DNA from: UBA1952 sp965246905
GTDB taxonomy: Bacteria > Bacteroidota > Bacteroidia > Chitinophagales > Chitinophagaceae
Length of the DNA stretch: 64,000 nt
NCBI GenBank assembly: GCA_965246905.1
Contig: CBDFFZ010000031.1
Location: 33,323-97,322, forward strand
Reading direction: 5' to 3'
Under the pieces are notes generated by a model. It did no database searches. It worked only from the letters and a program-made list of their open reading frames with translations, and was not told the origin of the DNA. The number at the start of each line of letters is the position of its first letter. Position 1 is the stretch's first letter. Shown here piece after piece: positions 52,107 through 60,959 of the stretch. The position numbers were made by a program, and so were the translations under genes.

Positions 52107-52300
52107 AAAGGCTGCCTGTATTTACGAAACAGCCCATTAATATTTTATCAGCAATATTAATGCTATACCTTAATCATCTGCGCAGCCCCGCCACTGTTAT
52201 TGTTACGGATGATGAACAGGTAGCAGTCCCTAAGTAGTTTCCCTCACAGCGCTAAAGACGGCCTGCTCCCGAGGTTTAATATTTTAGCAGCAACCAACGC
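52107..52300 (-). ncRNA. Candidate structured RNA with alternative pairings (6S-like or regulatory; unassigned)
   Basis: This minus-strand stretch has no gene but a rich potential structure. The 5' part AATATTAA (52283-52276) can pair with TTAATATT (52160-52153) to close the molecule, with ACC/GGT pairing inside it and ATCATC/GATGAT forming an inner stem. The same TTAATATT can instead pair with a second AATATTAA (52144-52137), directly before a terminator (GGCTG and CAGCC with T run, about 52107-52134). Mutually exclusive pairing next to a terminator suggests an RNA switch, or a 6S-type refolding RNA. I could not assign it to a known family. Confidence 0.45.
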
Positions 52301-52336
52301 TATAATGGTTTGGATTTCAGCCGGTATTTATGTACG

Positions 52337-52372
52337 AAAAAGGGCGATTTCTTCAAAGAAATCGCCCTTTTT
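52337..52372. terminator. Strong bidirectional terminator after gcdH
   Basis: A perfect 17-bp stem with arms at 52337-52353 and 52356-52372 (AAAAAGGGCGATTTC and its complement) and a very small loop. It ends the gcdH transcript 18 bp after its stop and separates it from the candidate RNA. Confidence 0.92.
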
Positions 52373-52390
52373 CAATCAACCTGCGGATGC

Positions 52391-53569
52391 TTACTTAAAG
52401 GCATTCAGCCCTGTTACCTCCATGCCGGTAATCAACAGGTGAATATCGTGTGTGCCTTCGTAGGTAATTACGCTTTCCAGATTCATCATGTGGCGCATGA
52501 TTGGGTATTCGCCGGTTATGCCCATGCCACCCAGGATCTGGCGGGCCTCGCGGGCAATGTTAATGGCAGTTTCGCAGCTATTTCGTTTAGCCATGCTAAT
52601 CTGGGCAGGCGTAGCACGGTCTTCATTGCGCAGCATACCTAAGCGCCATACAAGTAGCTGGCCTTTGGTAATTTCCGTGATCATCTCGGCCAGTTTCTTC
52701 TGCGTAAGCTGGAAACCTCCGATGGGCCTGCCAAACTGCTCGCGCTGCAGGCTATACCGCAAAGCTGTATCATAGCAATCCATCGCGCATCCAAGCGCGC
52801 CCCACGCAATGCCGAAGCGTGCGCTGGAAAGGCATCCCAGTGGGCCTTTCAGACCTTTTATTTCCGGGAAAATATTCTCCTTCGGCACTTTTACATTATC
52901 AAAAACAAGTTCGCCGGTGGCGGATGCACGCAGGCTCCATTTGCCATGCGTTTCGGGCGTGGTAAAGCCTTCCATGCCGCGCTCTACAATAAGGCCCCGG
53001 ATGTCACCAGCTTCATCTTTAGCCCACACTACCGCAACATCGGCAAAAGGCGCATTGGATATCCACATTTTAGCGCCATTGAGCACAACATGGTCGCCGG
53101 CATCTTTAAATTTAGTTTCCATACCGGCAGGGTTAGAGCCGTGATTGGGTTCGGTAAGCCCGAAACAGCCCATCCATTCGCCGGAAGCCAGCTTTGGCAG
53201 GTATTTCATTTTCTGCTCTTCAGTACCATATTTATATATCGGGAACATAACGAGCGAACCCTGAACGGAGGCCGTTGAGCGCACGCCGGAATCACCACGC
53301 TCCAGCTCCTGCATCATAATGCCGTAGGAAATGTAGTCGAGCCCGGCACCGCCATATTTCTGGGGTACAAAAGGGCCAAAACAGCCCAGATCACCGAGGC
53401 CCTTTATTATTTGTTTGGGAAACTCCGCACGCTGCGCGTAATCTTCAATAATCGGGGAGATTTCTTTTTTTACATAAGCACGTACCGTATCGCGGATAAG
53501 CTTATGCTCATCAGTGAGCAATTCATCTATTAGATAATGGTCAGGGTGTTGATAAAGGTCTTGTGCCAT
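52391..53569 (-). CDS. gcdH: Acyl-CoA dehydrogenase, glutaryl-CoA dehydrogenase type
   Basis: Oxidises and decarboxylates glutaryl-CoA to crotonyl-CoA in lysine and tryptophan breakdown. Start at the ATG at 53569 (MAQDLYQHPDHYLIDELLTD). Family motifs are GCFGLTEPNHGSNPAGMETK, NGAKMWISNAPFADVAVVWA and the catalytic Glu in YEGTHDIH (about residue 372); Arg in SVRSTASVQ-like GVRSTASVQGSLVM is a glutaryl-CoA-specific feature. The presence of kynA at 16.2 kb and a saccharopine dehydrogenase at 46.9 kb is consistent with this pathway. A strong terminator follows. Confidence 0.92.
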   Translation of the reverse strand: MAQDLYQHPDHYLIDELLTDEHKLIRDTVRAYVKKEISPIIEDYAQRAEFPKQIIKGLGDLGCFGPFVPQKYGGAGLDYISYGIMMQELERGDSGVRSTASVQGSLVMFPIYKYGTEEQKMKYLPKLASGEWMGCFGLTEPNHGSNPAGMETKFKDAGDHVVLNGAKMWISNAPFADVAVVWAKDEAGDIRGLIVERGMEGFTTPETHGKWSLRASATGELVFDNVKVPKENIFPEIKGLKGPLGCLSSARFGIAWGALGCAMDCYDTALRYSLQREQFGRPIGGFQLTQKKLAEMITEITKGQLLVWRLGMLRNEDRATPAQISMAKRNSCETAINIAREARQILGGMGITGEYPIMRHMMNLESVITYEGTHDIHLLITGMEVTGLNAFK

Positions 53570-53642
53570 AGAAAAAACTTGGGAAAATGCTTTGGTTGCG
53601 ACTGTAATTATGTGGCGCAAAGGTAGCATAATGACATCTTCC

Positions 53643-53813
53643 TTACCTAAGATTTGTTATCTTGTCAGGCAGGATTTTTGGCTGAACGTTAAGGTCGCGG
53701 TAAAAACCTTGATAATGGCGGGTTTCACCAATTTTATCCACATTTTGTTCGTTAATATAACGGCGCAAAGAAGTTTGTGGAATGCTATTTGCATTATAAT
53801 AATCAGAAGACAT
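53643..53813 (-). CDS. Possible small ORF upstream of rpoD (56 aa, uncertain)
   Basis: From an ATG at 53813 the frame encodes MSSDYYNANSIPQTSLRRY and ends GFYRDLNVQPKILPDKITNLR in part. The composition (charged, few rare residues) looks protein-like, but I recognise no family. It lies between gcdH and rpoD on the minus strand, in an otherwise empty 340 bp that must also hold the rpoD promoter. It may be a gene remnant or chance. Confidence 0.3.
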   Translation of the reverse strand: MSSDYYNANSIPQTSLRRYINEQNVDKIGETRHYQGFYRDLNVQPKILPDKITNLR

Positions 53814-53912
53814 ATCAATATTACGATTTAACAAACTTTTGGTTGCTTTTGCTTGTCTTTGGCAGCAAGGCATTTTACTTTTACCTGATTTTAAATTAAA
53901 AATTAATAAATT

Positions 53913-54770
53913 ATGAGGCAGCTCAAAATCGCTACCCAGATTACTAACCGGGATTCGCAGGCTGTAGAAAAATACCTCCAGGAGATCAGCAAGATTTCCA
54001 TGATTACGCCTGAAATGGAGACCGAATTAGCACAAAAAATTCACGTAGGCGATCAGCGCGCGCTAGAGCGGCTTGTAAAAGCAAATCTGCGCTTTGTGGT
54101 TTCCGTAGCCAAGCAATACCAGCACCAGGGTCTTTCCCTGAGCGATCTTATCAATGAAGGTAATTTAGGCCTGATAAAGGCTGCGCAGCGCTTTGATGAA
54201 ACAAAAGGATTTAAGTTCATTTCTTATGCCGTTTGGTGGATCCGCCAGAGCATCCTGCAGGCCCTGGCCGAGCAGGGACGATTAGTGAGGCTTCCGCAAA
54301 ATAAGATTGGCACCTATAATAAAGCTAATAAAGCCTATATCGCTTTCGAGCAGGAGCATGAGCGTGAGCCAAGCACCGAAGAGCTTGCCGAAATACTGGA
54401 CATGAGTGAAACGGAGATCACTAATATTTTCACCTCTAACACCCGCCATACCTCGCTGGATGCGCCGGTGCATGAGGCTGAAGATGTAGCCATGGGCGAT
54501 CTGCTGGAAGGCAGCAACGATACGGATGATATGGTGATGAAGGATTCGCTGCGCAACGAGATCAAGCGAATACTGCGCTCGCTGAGCATGCGCGAAGCCG
54601 AGATACTTTCCGCCTATTTTGGCCTTGAAGGCGATAGCGGCCCGAGTATCGAAGAAATTGGAGATAAGTATGATCTTACCAAAGAACGCATCCGCCAAAT
54701 TAAGGAGCGTGCGATAAAGCGGCTCCAGAAAGCCCGCTATAGCAACGCGTTGAAGGTTTATTTAGGATAA
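53913..54770 (+). CDS. rpoD: RNA polymerase sigma factor RpoD/SigA (Bacteroidetes type)
   Basis: The primary sigma factor. At 285 residues it lacks region 1.1 and the non-conserved region, as is normal for the Bacteroidetes primary sigma (sigma-ABfr). Region 1.2/2 begins with VEKYLQEISKISMITPE; region 2 has LRFVVSVAKQYQHQGLSLSD and FISYAVWWIRQSILQAL; region 4 has the HTH IEEIGDKYDLTKERIRQIKE. This sigma recognises the TTG/TAnnTTTG promoters. Confidence 0.97.
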   Translation: MRQLKIATQITNRDSQAVEKYLQEISKISMITPEMETELAQKIHVGDQRALERLVKANLRFVVSVAKQYQHQGLSLSDLINEGNLGLIKAAQRFDETKGFKFISYAVWWIRQSILQALAEQGRLVRLPQNKIGTYNKANKAYIAFEQEHEREPSTEELAEILDMSETEITNIFTSNTRHTSLDAPVHEAEDVAMGDLLEGSNDTDDMVMKDSLRNEIKRILRSLSMREAEILSAYFGLEGDSGPSIEEIGDKYDLTKERIRQIKERAIKRLQKARYSNALKVYLG

Positions 54771-54962
54771 CGAAAGAATTAATAGTTAATAATCGGGTTG
54801 CTTCGGCAGCCCTTTTTTTGCATTATACTATTTGTTTTGGTACATTTTTGGAAACCAATTACACCGATTGAACCTCCTCAACTAAAAAACGAATCAACTA
54901 ATCAACCAATCCTCCTACCTTTGCCGCCCTAAATCTTTAAGGAACGAGCCTTAATAAAATCC

Positions 54963-55910
54963 ATGATCAGCAGAAGAAACATTCGGGTAAAGGTGATGCA
55001 GACGCTTTATTCTTTGCACTCGATGAGCGATGGCGCCGGCAGCGAGCTCCACGCCGACATGAAGCAGGGAAATGGACTGCTCAATGAGAAACTCTACCGC
55101 TCGCTGGATGTTTTTACTACTGCTATTCTTTATACCCTGGAAGTTGCACGATACGCAGAGCGGGATGCACATCTACGCGCATCAAGATATTTGCCTACTG
55201 CCGATGACCTGATAGTAAACATCAAAATTTCCGGTAATGAATTTCTGTGGCAGGTTTTCTCCAACGAAACGTTTAAAGAAAAAGTAAAGGAAAGCGGTCT
55301 CGAAAAATATGTGGATGTGGAATGGATCAAAAAGCTCTACACTGCACTCGCAAAAACAGACGAGTACATAGCTTACATAGGAGCGGAAGAGCGGCAGCCT
55401 AAAAGTGAAAAAGCGATTATCCAGTATATATGGCAGGAGCTTATCATGAAAAATGATGCGCTTCAGGAGCACTTTACCGATGAGCTTCCGGGCTATGAGG
55501 ATGACCGCGAAATGGTAAGCATGCTGATGGAAAATTTCTTTCGCAGTCCGAAAGGCATTAATTTCCTGAGTCTCATTTCTGGTGAGAAAAAAGAATACGC
55601 GCAAGATCTGCTGAAATCAGTATTACAGCGAGAGGAGTATATTATGGAACTCATAAAGCCACGGCTCGTAGGCTGGGAATCCGATCGTATTCCATTGGTA
55701 GATCTTATTCTGCTTCAAATGGGCGTTTGTGAGTTTCTGTATTTCCCAACCATCCCAACCAAAGCTACTATCAACGAATACATAGAAGTATCCAAAATAT
55801 ACAGTACGCCGCAGAGTGGTAATTTTATAAACGGTGTGCTGGATAATATTTTGAAAATTTTGGAAAAAGAAGGCAAGATCCGCAAGCAGGAGCGTACTCC
55901 TAAAAAATAA
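54963..55910 (+). CDS. nusB: Transcription antitermination factor NusB
   Basis: A 315-residue NusB of the long Bacteroidetes form: an extended N-terminal region (about 170 residues) precedes the NusB domain. The N-terminus MISRRNIRVKVMQTLYSLHS matches the family, and the NusB core shows VGWESDRIPLVDLILLQMGV, followed by PTKATINEYIEVSKIYSTP and FINGVLDNI. With NusE it promotes rRNA antitermination. It opens a nusB-DUF1573-yajC-coaE run with short gaps, probably one operon. Confidence 0.95.
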   Translation: MISRRNIRVKVMQTLYSLHSMSDGAGSELHADMKQGNGLLNEKLYRSLDVFTTAILYTLEVARYAERDAHLRASRYLPTADDLIVNIKISGNEFLWQVFSNETFKEKVKESGLEKYVDVEWIKKLYTALAKTDEYIAYIGAEERQPKSEKAIIQYIWQELIMKNDALQEHFTDELPGYEDDREMVSMLMENFFRSPKGINFLSLISGEKKEYAQDLLKSVLQREEYIMELIKPRLVGWESDRIPLVDLILLQMGVCEFLYFPTIPTKATINEYIEVSKIYSTPQSGNFINGVLDNILKILEKEGKIRKQERTPKK

Positions 55911-55923
55911 TTATCCGCATAAA

Positions 55924-56406
55924 ATGAAGCATATTTCCTGTTTTCTGTTTGTTGTTATAGTGCTGAATACTGCCTGCAATGATGCGAATTCCGATATCAA
56001 AGGGCGTAAGGACTTGCTTGATCCTGCTAAAATAGTGCACAATCCGAATACACTGAATGGCATTACAAAAGAAGATGCTGCGAAATTGCCTGTACTTACG
56101 TTTACAGACACCACGCATAGTTTTGGCACCATCAACGAAGGTGAAAAAGTGACGTATGATTTTGCTTTCCGCAACGATGGCAAATCTCCATTGCTCATTG
56201 AAGGCGCCGAAGGCTCCTGTGGCTGCACGGTTGCCGATTATCCGCGTGAGCCGCTTGCACCGGGCAAAAGCGCAATGATGAAGGTGATCTTCAGCTCGGC
56301 AGGTAAGCAGGGCCACCAGGAAAAAGATGTGGCCATTAATGCAAACACCGCGCGTGGTTTGTATCATCTTCATATTGATGTAGATGTGGTCCCACAGAAA
56401 AATTAA
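55924..56406 (+). CDS. DUF1573 lipoprotein
   Basis: A 160-residue lipoprotein: MKHISCFLFVVIVLNTACND gives a lipobox-like NTAC, Cys at 18. The DUF1573 (Ig-like) domain has DTTHSFGTINEGEKVTYDF, PLLIEGAEGSCGCTVADYP and the end strand LHIDVDVVPQ. This family occurs throughout Bacteroidetes and its function is unknown. It is encoded 13 bp after nusB and 24 bp before yajC. Confidence 0.92.
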   Translation: MKHISCFLFVVIVLNTACNDANSDIKGRKDLLDPAKIVHNPNTLNGITKEDAAKLPVLTFTDTTHSFGTINEGEKVTYDFAFRNDGKSPLLIEGAEGSCGCTVADYPREPLAPGKSAMMKVIFSSAGKQGHQEKDVAINANTARGLYHLHIDVDVVPQKN

Positions 56407-56430
56407 TTTTTTAAACATCCTCATATAACA

Positions 56431-56784
56431 ATGAACATGCAAATTTCAGGTATCATTTTACAGGCGGCAGCTCCAGGCAATGGCTTTTTGATGCCCATCA
56501 TGATGGTAGGCATGATAGCCGTGATGTACTTTTTTATGATTCGTCCGCAGGCTAAGCGCGCAAAAGAGCAAAAGGCCTTCGGAGCATCTATTGGTACAGG
56601 CGAAAAGATCATCACTTCCGCCGGCATTCATGGGACGATTAACCGCGTAAATGACGATGGCACTATCCAGCTCGAAATTGCCCGCAATACTTTTATTACC
56701 ATAGACCGCGCGGCAGTATCTATGGAATCTACGCTTGCGCACCGGAAGAAAACCGAAGCGGCTGTTGCGGTAACCAGTAATTAA
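56431..56784 (+). CDS. yajC: Preprotein translocase subunit YajC
   Basis: YajC is a small accessory subunit of the Sec translocon with SecDF. The 117-residue protein has one membrane helix (GFLMPIMMVGMIAVMYFFMI) followed by RPQAKRAKEQKAFGASIGTG, the family signature, and a small cytoplasmic beta domain (GIHGTINRVNDDGTIQLEIA). It is in the nusB-coaE operon; coaE starts 48 bp downstream. Confidence 0.95.
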   Translation: MNMQISGIILQAAAPGNGFLMPIMMVGMIAVMYFFMIRPQAKRAKEQKAFGASIGTGEKIITSAGIHGTINRVNDDGTIQLEIARNTFITIDRAAVSMESTLAHRKKTEAAVAVTSN

Positions 56785-56832
56785 TTCGAGAAAGATTTGC
56801 TTATTTAGCAGGGATATATTCATGAGTATTTT

Positions 56833-57414
56833 ATGCTTAAAGTAGGCATTACAGGCGGCATTGGCTCGGGTAAGACCGTTGTATGCCGCCTGTTTGAAGT
56901 TTTAGGTATCCCGGTTTTTTATGCAGATGATGCAGGCCGCTGGCTTACAGATACAAATGCCGATCTTATTCGTGTGATTAAAGATATTTTCGGGGAAGAT
57001 ATTTATAATACTGCCGGGCTTGACCGTAAAAAATTAAGCCTTACTGTATTTTCAAATCCGGATAAATTGCAATTGCTCAATGAGGTGGTGCATCCCGCAA
57101 CCCTTTTGTATGCAGATAGATGGATGGCGAGGCAGACTACGCATTATGCCCTGAAAGAGGCGGCCATATTTTTTGAAAGCGGCAGCAGCAAAGCCATGGA
57201 TATAATGATTGGCATAAGTGCGCCACTGGAAATGCGCATTCAGCGTGCGATTACGCGGAGCAATGCGACACGTGATGAGATCATGCTGCGCATATCCCGC
57301 CAAATGAATGAAGCAGAAAAGATGTCGCTATGCGATTACCTGGTGTACAATGATGGCGAGCGCGCCCTTATCCCGCAGATTTTGGAGCTCCACAAAATGC
57401 TACTTTCCAGGTAG
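56833..57414 (+). CDS. coaE: Dephospho-CoA kinase
   Basis: The last enzyme of coenzyme A synthesis, phosphorylating dephospho-CoA. The Walker A GITGGIGSGKT lies at residues 5-15, the lid/base-binding Asp-Asp (YADDAGRWL) follows, and HPATLLYADRWM is the typical segment with the substrate-binding motif. The length of 193 is standard. It is the last gene of the nusB-DUF1573-yajC-coaE run; its end abuts the convergent DUF922 gene by 1 bp. Confidence 0.96.
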   Translation: MLKVGITGGIGSGKTVVCRLFEVLGIPVFYADDAGRWLTDTNADLIRVIKDIFGEDIYNTAGLDRKKLSLTVFSNPDKLQLLNEVVHPATLLYADRWMARQTTHYALKEAAIFFESGSSKAMDIMIGISAPLEMRIQRAITRSNATRDEIMLRISRQMNEAEKMSLCDYLVYNDGERALIPQILELHKMLLSR

Positions 57415-57415
57415 A

Positions 57416-58237
57416 TCAATTACTGTTCCATGCCTCGGTTGTACTTAGCTCAGTATTGATCATTTTTGTCCAGCGCGCCTGTGCTAAATCATCTGTGCCG
57501 TGTCTGGTTTCTTCATCATAACGCTGCTGGCGGTCTGCACATTCCTGAAATAGAGGGCGATAAGCGTCGCGTACAGCAGTTTGCAAATTACTGAGCGTAA
57601 TAGTCACCTTGCTAATCCGCTCCCTCATCTTGCGTGTATAAAGCTCGCATATATCAAAATGTGTTTGCTCATGCATGAGTACTGAATAGGTATCATGACC
57701 GGGCCGCACCCATGATGTTGCCGTTTCAAAAGAATTTACAAAATAGACCTTCGGTACGCTCCCCGCAGAAACCGTACTTGTTTCAACGGCAATGCCATAA
57801 GCAGTTTCGGCAGCATTATTAGGTGCCGTTCCGGCGCGAACCGGACCTTTAAAATCTACCCATGCCAATTTCCTGTTGTGTGTCCAGGAAAAGTGCCTTT
57901 CTACTGTATGAATATCTGCTACCTTGTAGAATGATACATTTATCTCATCGCAAAACTGCTGCCTTGTACGCTCGCGGTGCTTATCCACTTTCACCACATT
58001 AGCACCGAGCGTCCGGGCAACGGTTTGTGCGCTTTGAAGCAACTCCATATAAGAGCAGGCTTTTGCAGGATCATTGCCTGTAAAGACCTGTTTAGAAAGT
58101 AGTGCTGCATCGCGCGTTGCAGGCTCGCCTACATACAGGAAGGTAATGAGGCTATCATCTGCACCAGTTGCAAATGCAGGAGCATTGATAAGCACCAGTG
58201 AAATAAGGAACAGGAAAAAATTTCTTCTCAGGATCAT
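57416..58237 (-). CDS. DUF922-like putative metalloprotein, exported
   Basis: A 273-residue protein starting at the ATG at 58237, which opens a signal peptide (MILRRNFFLFLISLVLINAP). The C-terminal half carries HEQTHFDICELYTRKMRERI, the H-E-x-x-H-x-x-x-C/E motif seen in DUF922 proteins, a predicted zinc-dependent protease group. The preceding SWTHNRKLAWVDFKG matches the same family. Function unknown. It is convergent with coaE. Confidence 0.85.
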   Translation of the reverse strand: MILRRNFFLFLISLVLINAPAFATGADDSLITFLYVGEPATRDAALLSKQVFTGNDPAKACSYMELLQSAQTVARTLGANVVKVDKHRERTRQQFCDEINVSFYKVADIHTVERHFSWTHNRKLAWVDFKGPVRAGTAPNNAAETAYGIAVETSTVSAGSVPKVYFVNSFETATSWVRPGHDTYSVLMHEQTHFDICELYTRKMRERISKVTITLSNLQTAVRDAYRPLFQECADRQQRYDEETRHGTDDLAQARWTKMINTELSTTEAWNSN

Positions 58238-58326
58238 AATTACCTTCGTATACCCGAAAATACCGGGCATATTAAATTTACGAAAACGCAACGCAAACAG
58301 CGCTCAATAAGCTGTTAACAGGCCAA

Positions 58327-59307
58327 ATGAATATACGGGAAACTCCACCGCGCAATATTGTGATCAGCCGTACAGACAGCATCGGTGATGTAGTGCTTAC
58401 GCTGCCGCTTGCCAAGCTCATTAAGGACCGTTACCCCACAATGCGCATTGCTTTTTTAGGCAAAAGCTATACCCGGCCCGTTATTGAATGCTGCAAATTT
58501 ATAGATGAATTTATTGATGTAAAGGATTTTTTAGAATGCGCGCCTACTGTTTGTGGAGAGCCAATAGCGGCTATTCTGCATGTGTTTCCGCAAAAAGCCA
58601 TTGCAAAAAGGGCAATAGCTTTAAAAATACCCCTACGAATAGGCACTACAAACCGTCTTTATCATTGGGCTACCTGCAATAAGCTGATCCGGCTTAGCCG
58701 TAAAAATTCTTTGTTACATGAAGCGCAGTTGAATACCCGACTATTGACAGCGCTTAGTATTAATCAGGAATTTACATTGCCGGAATTGAGCACGGCAATC
58801 GGGCTGACAAAAATTCCTGTCCTTCCTGCACTATTCAGGCAACTGATTGATCCGGGAAAAATCAATTTGATTCTTCATCCAAAATCTCAGGGAAGCGCGC
58901 GCGAGTGGGGGTTGGATAATTTTATTGCCTTGATAAACATCCTACCACAAAAAAATTATAAAATTTTCATCTCCGGCACGGAACGCGAGCGCGCATTGTT
59001 AAATCCTTTATTTGGTGCAGTTAGCACGAGCGTGACTGACATCTGTGGTAAAATGGATCTGCAAACATTTATAGCTTTTATAAATGCTGCAGATGGTTTG
59101 GTTGCCAACAGCACCGGCCCTTTACATATTGCAGGTGCTTTGGGGAAGGTTGCCTTAGGCATATATCCTGATATTCGCCCGATGCATCCTGGAAGATGGC
59201 AGCCTCTTGGTCCTAAAGCTGGTTTCATAACGATCAATAGCTCGGAAATTAACCGCATAAATCCATTGGATGTGAAGGCGAAACTGGAACAACTGCTTCA
59301 ACGCTAA
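58327..59307 (+). CDS. Glycosyltransferase family 9 (heptosyltransferase-like)
   Basis: A 326-residue GT-B enzyme of the ADP-heptose:LPS heptosyltransferase family. The N-terminal motif IVISRTDSIGDVVLTLPLAK (about 11-30) and the C-terminal region HPKSQGSAREWGLDNF and NSTGPLHIAGALGKVALGIY match GT9. It probably adds a sugar to lipopolysaccharide core or another surface glycan. It is divergent from the DUF922 gene and followed by a terminator. Confidence 0.92.
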   Translation: MNIRETPPRNIVISRTDSIGDVVLTLPLAKLIKDRYPTMRIAFLGKSYTRPVIECCKFIDEFIDVKDFLECAPTVCGEPIAAILHVFPQKAIAKRAIALKIPLRIGTTNRLYHWATCNKLIRLSRKNSLLHEAQLNTRLLTALSINQEFTLPELSTAIGLTKIPVLPALFRQLIDPGKINLILHPKSQGSAREWGLDNFIALINILPQKNYKIFISGTERERALLNPLFGAVSTSVTDICGKMDLQTFIAFINAADGLVANSTGPLHIAGALGKVALGIYPDIRPMHPGRWQPLGPKAGFITINSSEINRINPLDVKAKLEQLLQR

Positions 59308-59315
59308 AAAAAATA

Positions 59316-59344
59316 AAAAGGTGCACGACGAGCGCACACCTTTT
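59316..59344 (+). terminator. Terminator after the glycosyltransferase gene
   Basis: AAAAGGTG (59316-59323) and CACCTTTT (59337-59344) form an 8-bp stem, with an alternative inner GTGC/GCAC pairing. A T-rich stretch follows, 9 bp after the stop. Confidence 0.8.
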
Positions 59345-59489
59345 ATTTAATCACACACACAACTAATTTTGATTCTCTAGCGATAAGGTTTCTTTATTCT
59401 TTGAGAATCCTTAATTCGGTTGCCTTATGGCAGTTCTTACGGGAACAGTCTTAAAGCAATTTCTCCCATCCAGTCGTTTTAATTATAAT

Positions 59490-59783
59490 TTATAATTGAT
59501 TACTGCTGTCGCGATCGTTGTCACTACCATTATTGTTGCTCCATTCAGCGCCTTTCTCGTTATCCTGGCGATTACTCTGGTCCGGCTGTGAAGATGTTTG
59601 CTGGCGTTGACCCTGACTTTGCTCATCGCGGTCATCCTGATCCTCATCTTCGCGGTAAGATGATTGCTGCTGGCTTCCGGCCTGTTGGGTTTCCCGGCCT
59701 TGCTGCTGCTGATCTTGCTGCTGGCGGTCTTGCTGATTCTCCTGCCCTTGTTGGTTCTGCTGATCTCTTTGCTGGTCTTGCAT
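59490..59783 (-). CDS. Gln/Asp/Arg-rich low-complexity protein (97 aa)
   Basis: The protein is almost wholly hydrophilic: about one-third Gln, with many Asp, Arg, Ser and Asn, and no hydrophobic core. It begins MQDQQRDQQNQQGQENQQD and ends NNNGSDNDRDSSNQL. It is probably intrinsically disordered. It stands alone in a long intergenic region, which favours a real, separately expressed gene; the ATG at 59783 has an A/T-rich upstream typical of Bacteroidetes. Such proteins occur as stress or desiccation proteins, but this is only an analogy. Confidence 0.6.
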   Translation of the reverse strand: MQDQQRDQQNQQGQENQQDRQQQDQQQQGRETQQAGSQQQSSYREDEDQDDRDEQSQGQRQQTSSQPDQSNRQDNEKGAEWSNNNGSDNDRDSSNQL

Positions 59784-60092
59784 AAATTTGGTTTTTTGTT
59801 TTTAAAATAAAAAACTCTTTATGTTATCTTCATCTATCCTGAGACAACCTTACAACCACATGCTAAAAATAATGTGCCACTGTAAAACCCGGATTTGCAA
59901 TAAACAAGTGCGCTTATTACATTTACCATCCTGAGTATAAACTTTCGGTTAGCATCTTGAAGAAACATTTTATAAAAAATATTTATTTAGAATCGTCAGT
60001 TCTTGCCCAATACTGCATTTTTATTTTTGTGGATTTGTTGATGTAGAATTGTATTCCCACTCCGGTAATGGCATAGATGTATCTTTGCGCCA
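59784..60092. other. Intergenic stretch without a supported gene
   Basis: About 310 bp, A/T-rich, between the Gln-rich gene and the alpha/beta hydrolase gene. No frame, hairpin with T run or repeat stood out. It should contain the two divergent promoters. Confidence 0.5.
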
Positions 60093-60956
60093 ATGATTAA
60101 ATCACCACCGGCTTATCCCTTCCCGCTCAAACACGTTACCTTATATAATGGCTGCCGGGTCGCTTATGTTGATGAAGGCAGCGGCACACAGACGATTTTA
60201 TTTATCCATGGACTAGCAAATTATAGTGCAGGCTGGAAAAAGAATATAGCTGCTTTAAGCAAAAAATACCGCTGTATAGCGCTTGATCTTCCGGGAAATG
60301 GTTTATCCGAAGGACTTACAAAATATTCTATTAAAGATTTTGCGCATTGCATTATTGATTTTATAGGACGATCAGGCTTGACCAATGTATGCCTTGCCGG
60401 TCACTCCATGGGAGGGCAGATTGCTTTAAGAATTGCAATTGATGCTCCGTTAGCTATAAAAAGTATGGTATTGTGCGCACCCGCAGGCTTCGAGCAGTTT
60501 TCAGAATTTGAAAAGATGATGTATCAAAGCTCTATGCAATATATGAGCTGGGTATCCAACGATGCATATAATCTTGAACAGACCCTGCGTAATAGCTTTT
60601 ACCGCTACCCGGCTGCTGCCGATACTATGATTAAAGACCTGATAGCGCTAATGCAACTTCAGCCAATTACAAAATACCGGGAAATGGTGGATCAATGCGT
60701 ACAATCCATGATCTCCGACCCTGTATTCTCACGGCTTGAGGTAATTGCTTTTCCTGTGCTTGTAATGTTTGGCAATAATGATGCGCTGATACCTAATAAA
60801 ATCCTACATCAGGTAAGCACAAAATCCGTTGGTGAAAAGGGCGTGGCTAAGCTCAAAAATGGTACGCTGAAGATGATTCCGGATTGTGGCCACTTCCTTC
60901 AATGGGAGCAGGCTTCTGTCGTGAATGCTGCTATTGATGCCTGGCTTAGCAAATAG
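60093..60956 (+). CDS. Alpha/beta hydrolase
   Basis: A 287-residue alpha/beta-hydrolase-fold protein. The nucleophile elbow is GHSMGG (Ser at about 107), the oxyanion region is FIHGLANYSAGW, a late Asp lies in NNDALIPNKI and the catalytic His in DCGHFLQWEQ. No signal peptide. Substrate is unpredictable; esterase, lipase or C-C hydrolase are possible. It converges on the yggS-like gene with 3 bp between stops. Confidence 0.9.
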   Translation: MIKSPPAYPFPLKHVTLYNGCRVAYVDEGSGTQTILFIHGLANYSAGWKKNIAALSKKYRCIALDLPGNGLSEGLTKYSIKDFAHCIIDFIGRSGLTNVCLAGHSMGGQIALRIAIDAPLAIKSMVLCAPAGFEQFSEFEKMMYQSSMQYMSWVSNDAYNLEQTLRNSFYRYPAAADTMIKDLIALMQLQPITKYREMVDQCVQSMISDPVFSRLEVIAFPVLVMFGNNDALIPNKILHQVSTKSVGEKGVAKLKNGTLKMIPDCGHFLQWEQASVVNAAIDAWLSK

Positions 60957-60959
60957 CCG

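Noticed and set aside
52150..52260. Cobalamin riboswitch on the plus strand (CCCCGCCACTGT resembles a conserved segment)
   Set aside because: No plus-strand gene follows for over 1.5 kb, the B12-box-like end is missing, and the terminators are oriented for the minus strand.
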